Assembly: GCA_035506535.1 (NCBI GenBank) | Contig: DATJPE010000074.1 | Coordinates: 1 to 64,000, forward strand | DNA length: 64,000 nt | Origin: Actinomycetes bacterium | Lineage (GTDB): Bacteria; Actinomycetota; Actinomycetes; DATJPE01 | Direction of reading: 5' to 3' | The notes under the pieces: model-generated | What the model saw: the letters and a program-made list of their open reading frames with translations, nothing else | Databases searched by the model: none | What the model was told of the DNA's origin: nothing | Made by a program: the position numbers and the translations under genes | Part shown: positions 61,662 through 64,000 of the stretch, one piece after another | Position numbering within the stretch: the first letter of the stretch is position 1 | Layout of the letters: each line of letters begins with the position of its first letter

Positions 61662-63278
61662 ATGCTGCTGTCCGACCGGGACATCCGGGCCGAGCTCGAC
61701 TCCGGCCGGGTCCGGCTGGAGCCCTACGACCCGGCGATGGTCCAGCCGTCGAGCATCGACGTACGTCTGGACCGCTTCTTCCGCGTCTTCGAGAACCACC
61801 GCTACCCGCACATCGACCCCGCGATCGAGCAGGCGGAGCTCACCAGGCTCGTGGAGCCGGACGGCGAGGAGCCGTTCATCCTGCACCCGGGCGAGTTCGT
61901 CCTCGGGAGCACCTACGAGGTCGTCTCGCTCCCCGACGACATCGCCTCCCGCCTCGAGGGGAAGGCGCTGGCGGTCTGGACCCCGATCCCGACCCCGAGC
62001 GGGTGGCGGTCGATGCGCGACCTCGCAGTGGGGGACGAGGTCTTCGACGAGAAGGGGCGCCCCTGCCGGGTCGTGGCGGCCACGCCGGTCATGCACGGAC
62101 ACCCCTGCCGCCGGATGGTTTTCTCCGACCACAGCTCGATCGTCGCCGACGCGTCCCACCTGTGGCTGACCCGGACCCAGGCCGAGCGGCGTTCGGGGTT
62201 GCGTGGCAGCGTCCGTACCACCGACGAGATCGCGGCCAGCCTGCGCACAGGCTCGGAGTACAACCACCACGTGGCGTTGGCCGGCGCCGTCGAAACACCC
62301 CACGTCGAGCTCCCCATCGACCCGTACGTCCTCGGGGTCTGGCTCGGCGACGGCACGTCCACCAAGGCCGAGATCACGGTCGGCGAGGGCGATGAGCACA
62401 CGCTCGGCGAGGTCGAGCGGGCCGGGTACCAGGTGTGGCGGGCATCCGGCCCCCGAGCCTTCCGCATCGGTGGGTTGAGCCGAGGTGGGTCGGGTCGGAC
62501 CCGCAGCCGTACGGGACAGTTCACGCCGGATGCATCGCTCAGCAGCTGCCTGCGCGGCATGGGGTTGATGGGCGACAAGCACGTGCCAGGGGAGTATCTG
62601 TTCGCCTCTGCGAAGCAGCGCTTGTCGCTCCTGCAGGGGCTGATGGACTCCGACGGGTACGTCGACGAGTTTGGCCGCTGTGAGTTCGTTAGCACGCGAG
62701 AGGTCCTGAGCGACGCGGTACGCCACCTCGCGGCCAGCCTCGGGCTGCGACCGGTGACCCGCAAGAAGCGGGCCCTGCTCAACGGAGTCGACTGCGGCCC
62801 GGCGTACCAAGTCACGTTCACCCCGCGGCTGCCCGTCTTCCGGCTCCCCCGCAAACTGGCTCGGCTGAAGACGGACGAGCGCGCCCACCGGTCGCGAGCC
62901 ATCGTTGCGGTCGAGCCCGGTCCGAGCGTCCCGGTCCGCTGCATCGAGGTGACGTCGGAGTCCGGCCTCTTCCTAGCAGGAGAGTCATTCGTCCCGACCC
63001 ACAACAGCTCGCTCGGCAGGCTCGGGCTGCTGACGCACTCGACGGCGGGCTTCATCGACCCGGGGTTCAGCGGGCACGTGACCCTGGAGCTGAGCAACGT
63101 CGCGACCCTTCCCATCAAGCTCTGGCCCGGCATGAAGATCGGGCAGCTGTGCCTGTTCCGGCTGAGCTCGCCGGCCGAGCACCCGTACGGCTCATCGGTG
63201 TACGGGTCGCGCTACCAGGGCCAGCGCGGCCCCACTCCGAGCCGCTCGTTCCAGAACTTCCATCGCAGCGACGTCTGA
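61662..63278 (+). CDS. dcd: dCTP deaminase containing an in-frame intein
   Basis: 538 aa precursor. Removing residues 102-448 joins RLEGK to SSLGRLGLLTHSTAGFIDPG, which restores the conserved catalytic segment of dCTP deaminase and a 191-residue protein, the normal size. The enzyme makes dUTP from dCTP for dTMP synthesis. Without splicing the active-site loop is interrupted right after K101, so activity should depend on splicing. ATG 61662 follows TAGGGT by 6 nt. Confidence 0.93.
   Translation: MLLSDRDIRAELDSGRVRLEPYDPAMVQPSSIDVRLDRFFRVFENHRYPHIDPAIEQAELTRLVEPDGEEPFILHPGEFVLGSTYEVVSLPDDIASRLEGKALAVWTPIPTPSGWRSMRDLAVGDEVFDEKGRPCRVVAATPVMHGHPCRRMVFSDHSSIVADASHLWLTRTQAERRSGLRGSVRTTDEIAASLRTGSEYNHHVALAGAVETPHVELPIDPYVLGVWLGDGTSTKAEITVGEGDEHTLGEVERAGYQVWRASGPRAFRIGGLSRGGSGRTRSRTGQFTPDASLSSCLRGMGLMGDKHVPGEYLFASAKQRLSLLQGLMDSDGYVDEFGRCEFVSTREVLSDAVRHLAASLGLRPVTRKKRALLNGVDCGPAYQVTFTPRLPVFRLPRKLARLKTDERAHRSRAIVAVEPGPSVPVRCIEVTSESGLFLAGESFVPTHNSSLGRLGLLTHSTAGFIDPGFSGHVTLELSNVATLPIKLWPGMKIGQLCLFRLSSPAEHPYGSSVYGSRYQGQRGPTPSRSFQNFHRSDV
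61965..63005 (+). other. Class 3-type intein with LAGLIDADG endonuclease domain in dcd
   Basis: 347 residues (precursor 102-448). It starts with Ala102 rather than Cys/Ser. The class 3 signature is present: W168 (intein position 67, DASHLW), C427 (VRCIEV) and T446, with the terminal H447-N448 before S449. The splicing frame (PTPSGWRSMRDLAVGDEVFDEKGRPCRV) is typical. Two LAGLIDADG motifs, YVLGVWLGDG (222-231) and LLQGLMDSDG (323-332), keep their acidic residues, so the homing endonuclease looks intact. Confidence 0.9.
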
Positions 63279-63319
63279 GCCGCGCCGCGCCGCGTCACGG
63301 GTCGCGGCCGTTCGGCGGG

Positions 63320-63325
63320 GATAAT
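63320..63325 (+). promoter_or_regulatory. -10 element GATAAT for the acyltransferase gene
   Basis: About 38 bp before ATG 63363, followed by GGAGGA at 63349-63354; unlike most genes here this one would have a leader with a ribosome binding site. Confidence 0.5.
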
Positions 63326-63362
63326 CGGAGGACAGGTCTTCGATCCCCGGAGGACTCTCGGC

Positions 63363-64000
63363 ATGACGATTGCTCCCACGGCTCTACGCCGCGCGGGAGA
63401 CCAGCCGACCGACACGCGTCCCGAGCGCTCGGCCGACGCGCGGGCCTTCCGGCCGGACATCGAGGGTCTGCGTGCCGTCGCCGTCGTGGCGGTGCTGCTC
63501 TACCACGCCGGTCTCCCGTGGTTTCGCGGCGGCTTCGTCGGGGTCGACGTCTTCTTCGTGATCTCCGGGTTCCTCATCACCAGCCTGCTCGTCGAGGAGC
63601 TGGAGGGGACCGGGCGCCTGTCGATCCCGGGGTTCTACGCGCGGCGGATCAAGCGGCTGCTGCCGGCCACGATGGTCGTGCTGCTCAGCGTCACGGTCCT
63701 CGCGTGGCTCATCTTCTCGCCGCTACGCCAGACGTCGACTGCCGGCGACGTCGCCGCCTCGGCGCTGTACGTGTCCAACTGGCACTTCGCCCACCAGGCC
63801 GTCGACTACCTCTCCCAGGGGCAGGACCCGAGCCCGGTGCTCCACTTCTGGTCCCTCGCCGTGGAGGAGCAGTTCTACCTCGTCTGGCCGCTGCTCCTGC
63901 TGCTGACCGGGCTGGCCGTTCGACGCTACCGGCGACTGCTCAGGCCGACCCTCCTGGGCGCGATCGCGGCGCTGTCCCTGACCTCCTTCGTCTACTGCGT
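63363..64000 (+). CDS. Acyltransferase 3 family membrane protein (OafA/OatA-like), cut by window edge
   Basis: At least 212 residues; runs off the right edge. RPDIEGLRAVAVVAVLLYHAG with FVGVDVFFVISGFLIT is the family N-terminal signature, and HFWSLAVEEQFYLVWPLLLLL follows. These 10-TM proteins O-acetylate cell-wall or surface polysaccharides, often with a C-terminal SGNH domain which, if present, lies outside the window. GGAGGA 8 nt before ATG 63363 supports the start. Confidence 0.9.
   Translation, partial: MTIAPTALRRAGDQPTDTRPERSADARAFRPDIEGLRAVAVVAVLLYHAGLPWFRGGFVGVDVFFVISGFLITSLLVEELEGTGRLSIPGFYARRIKRLLPATMVVLLSVTVLAWLIFSPLRQTSTAGDVAASALYVSNWHFAHQAVDYLSQGQDPSPVLHFWSLAVEEQFYLVWPLLLLLTGLAVRRYRRLLRPTLLGAIAALSLTSFVYC

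Noticed and set aside
61965-63005. Separate endonuclease gene inserted in dcd
   Set aside because: The frame is continuous and excision at Asn448/Ser449 restores the exact dCTP deaminase sequence, so it is an intein, not a free-standing gene.

Overview
The window is very GC-rich (codon third positions are almost all G or C) and carries genes typical of high-GC Actinobacteria: inositol-1-phosphate synthase with a PadR neighbour, a mycothiol-dependent-type enzyme, a DUF5318 protein, and a VKOR with a thioredoxin-like partner. The order NUDIX / CCA-adding enzyme / ino1 / PadR / DUF5318 / class A PBP / GT87 protein / rpsF-ssb-rpsR-rplI / dnaB is the conserved block that lies near oriC in actinomycetes; as far as I recall Streptomyces has the same order. 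The cysteine-free S18 suggests a Nocardioidaceae- or Micrococcales-like lineage, but the genus cannot be fixed from this sequence.

Layout. 1-7800: DUF6049 protein (cut by the left edge), NUDIX hydrolase, CCA-adding enzyme, a GH15-like protein, an MFS transporter and a membrane protein. 7.9-21 kb: ino1-PadR, DUF5318, PBP, GT87 protein, alanine racemase-like protein with FemX, ExoIII, rpsF-ssb-rpsR-rplI and dnaB, with a 560-bp non-coding stretch before dnaB full of DnaA-box-like motifs. 21-38 kb: protein methyltransferase, M20 peptidase, a three-gene TasA-like/SipW/LamG surface cassette, a HisC-like aminotransferase followed by E1alpha-E1beta-E2 of a 2-oxoacid dehydrogenase, a 41-aa membrane microprotein, MDMPI-type enzyme, nitrilase, GDPD-like protein, a 940-aa secreted beta-helix/FN3 protein and a thioredoxin-NHL fusion. 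38-52 kb: OsmC, aldehyde dehydrogenase, GNAT, acyl-CoA dehydrogenase, VKOR/thioredoxin pair, a two-component system, and a tightly coupled redox operon (Ser/Thr-rich membrane protein, ApbE, bis-heme ferric-reductase-like protein, NuoF-like flavoprotein, 3Fe-4S ferredoxin). 52-64 kb: GNAT, APC permease, K+ channel facing a channel-like protein, NagA, CorA, a multi-TM protein, an alkylsulfatase-like MBL enzyme, tRNA-Gly(CCC), dcd with an in-frame intein, and a membrane acyltransferase cut by the right edge.

The least explained material is non-coding. Five copies of a 64-bp palindrome with a fixed 21-22-21 architecture sit at three loci (39.0, 48.0 and 56.9 kb), twice as tandem pairs, in co-directional, divergent and convergent intergenic positions. 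A second palindrome family (18-19-18, conserved loop core ACCTATTGGA) occurs at 16.9 and 38.3 kb. Short tandem duplications cover the stop codons of two genes. At least fourteen genes have a TANNNT hexamer exactly 6-8 nt before their start codon, so leaderless transcription looks common.

The dcd intein has the W, C and T signature residues of class 3 inteins and both LAGLIDADG motifs, and its removal restores a normal 191-residue dCTP deaminase. No CRISPR array, prophage, insertion sequence or transposase was seen.
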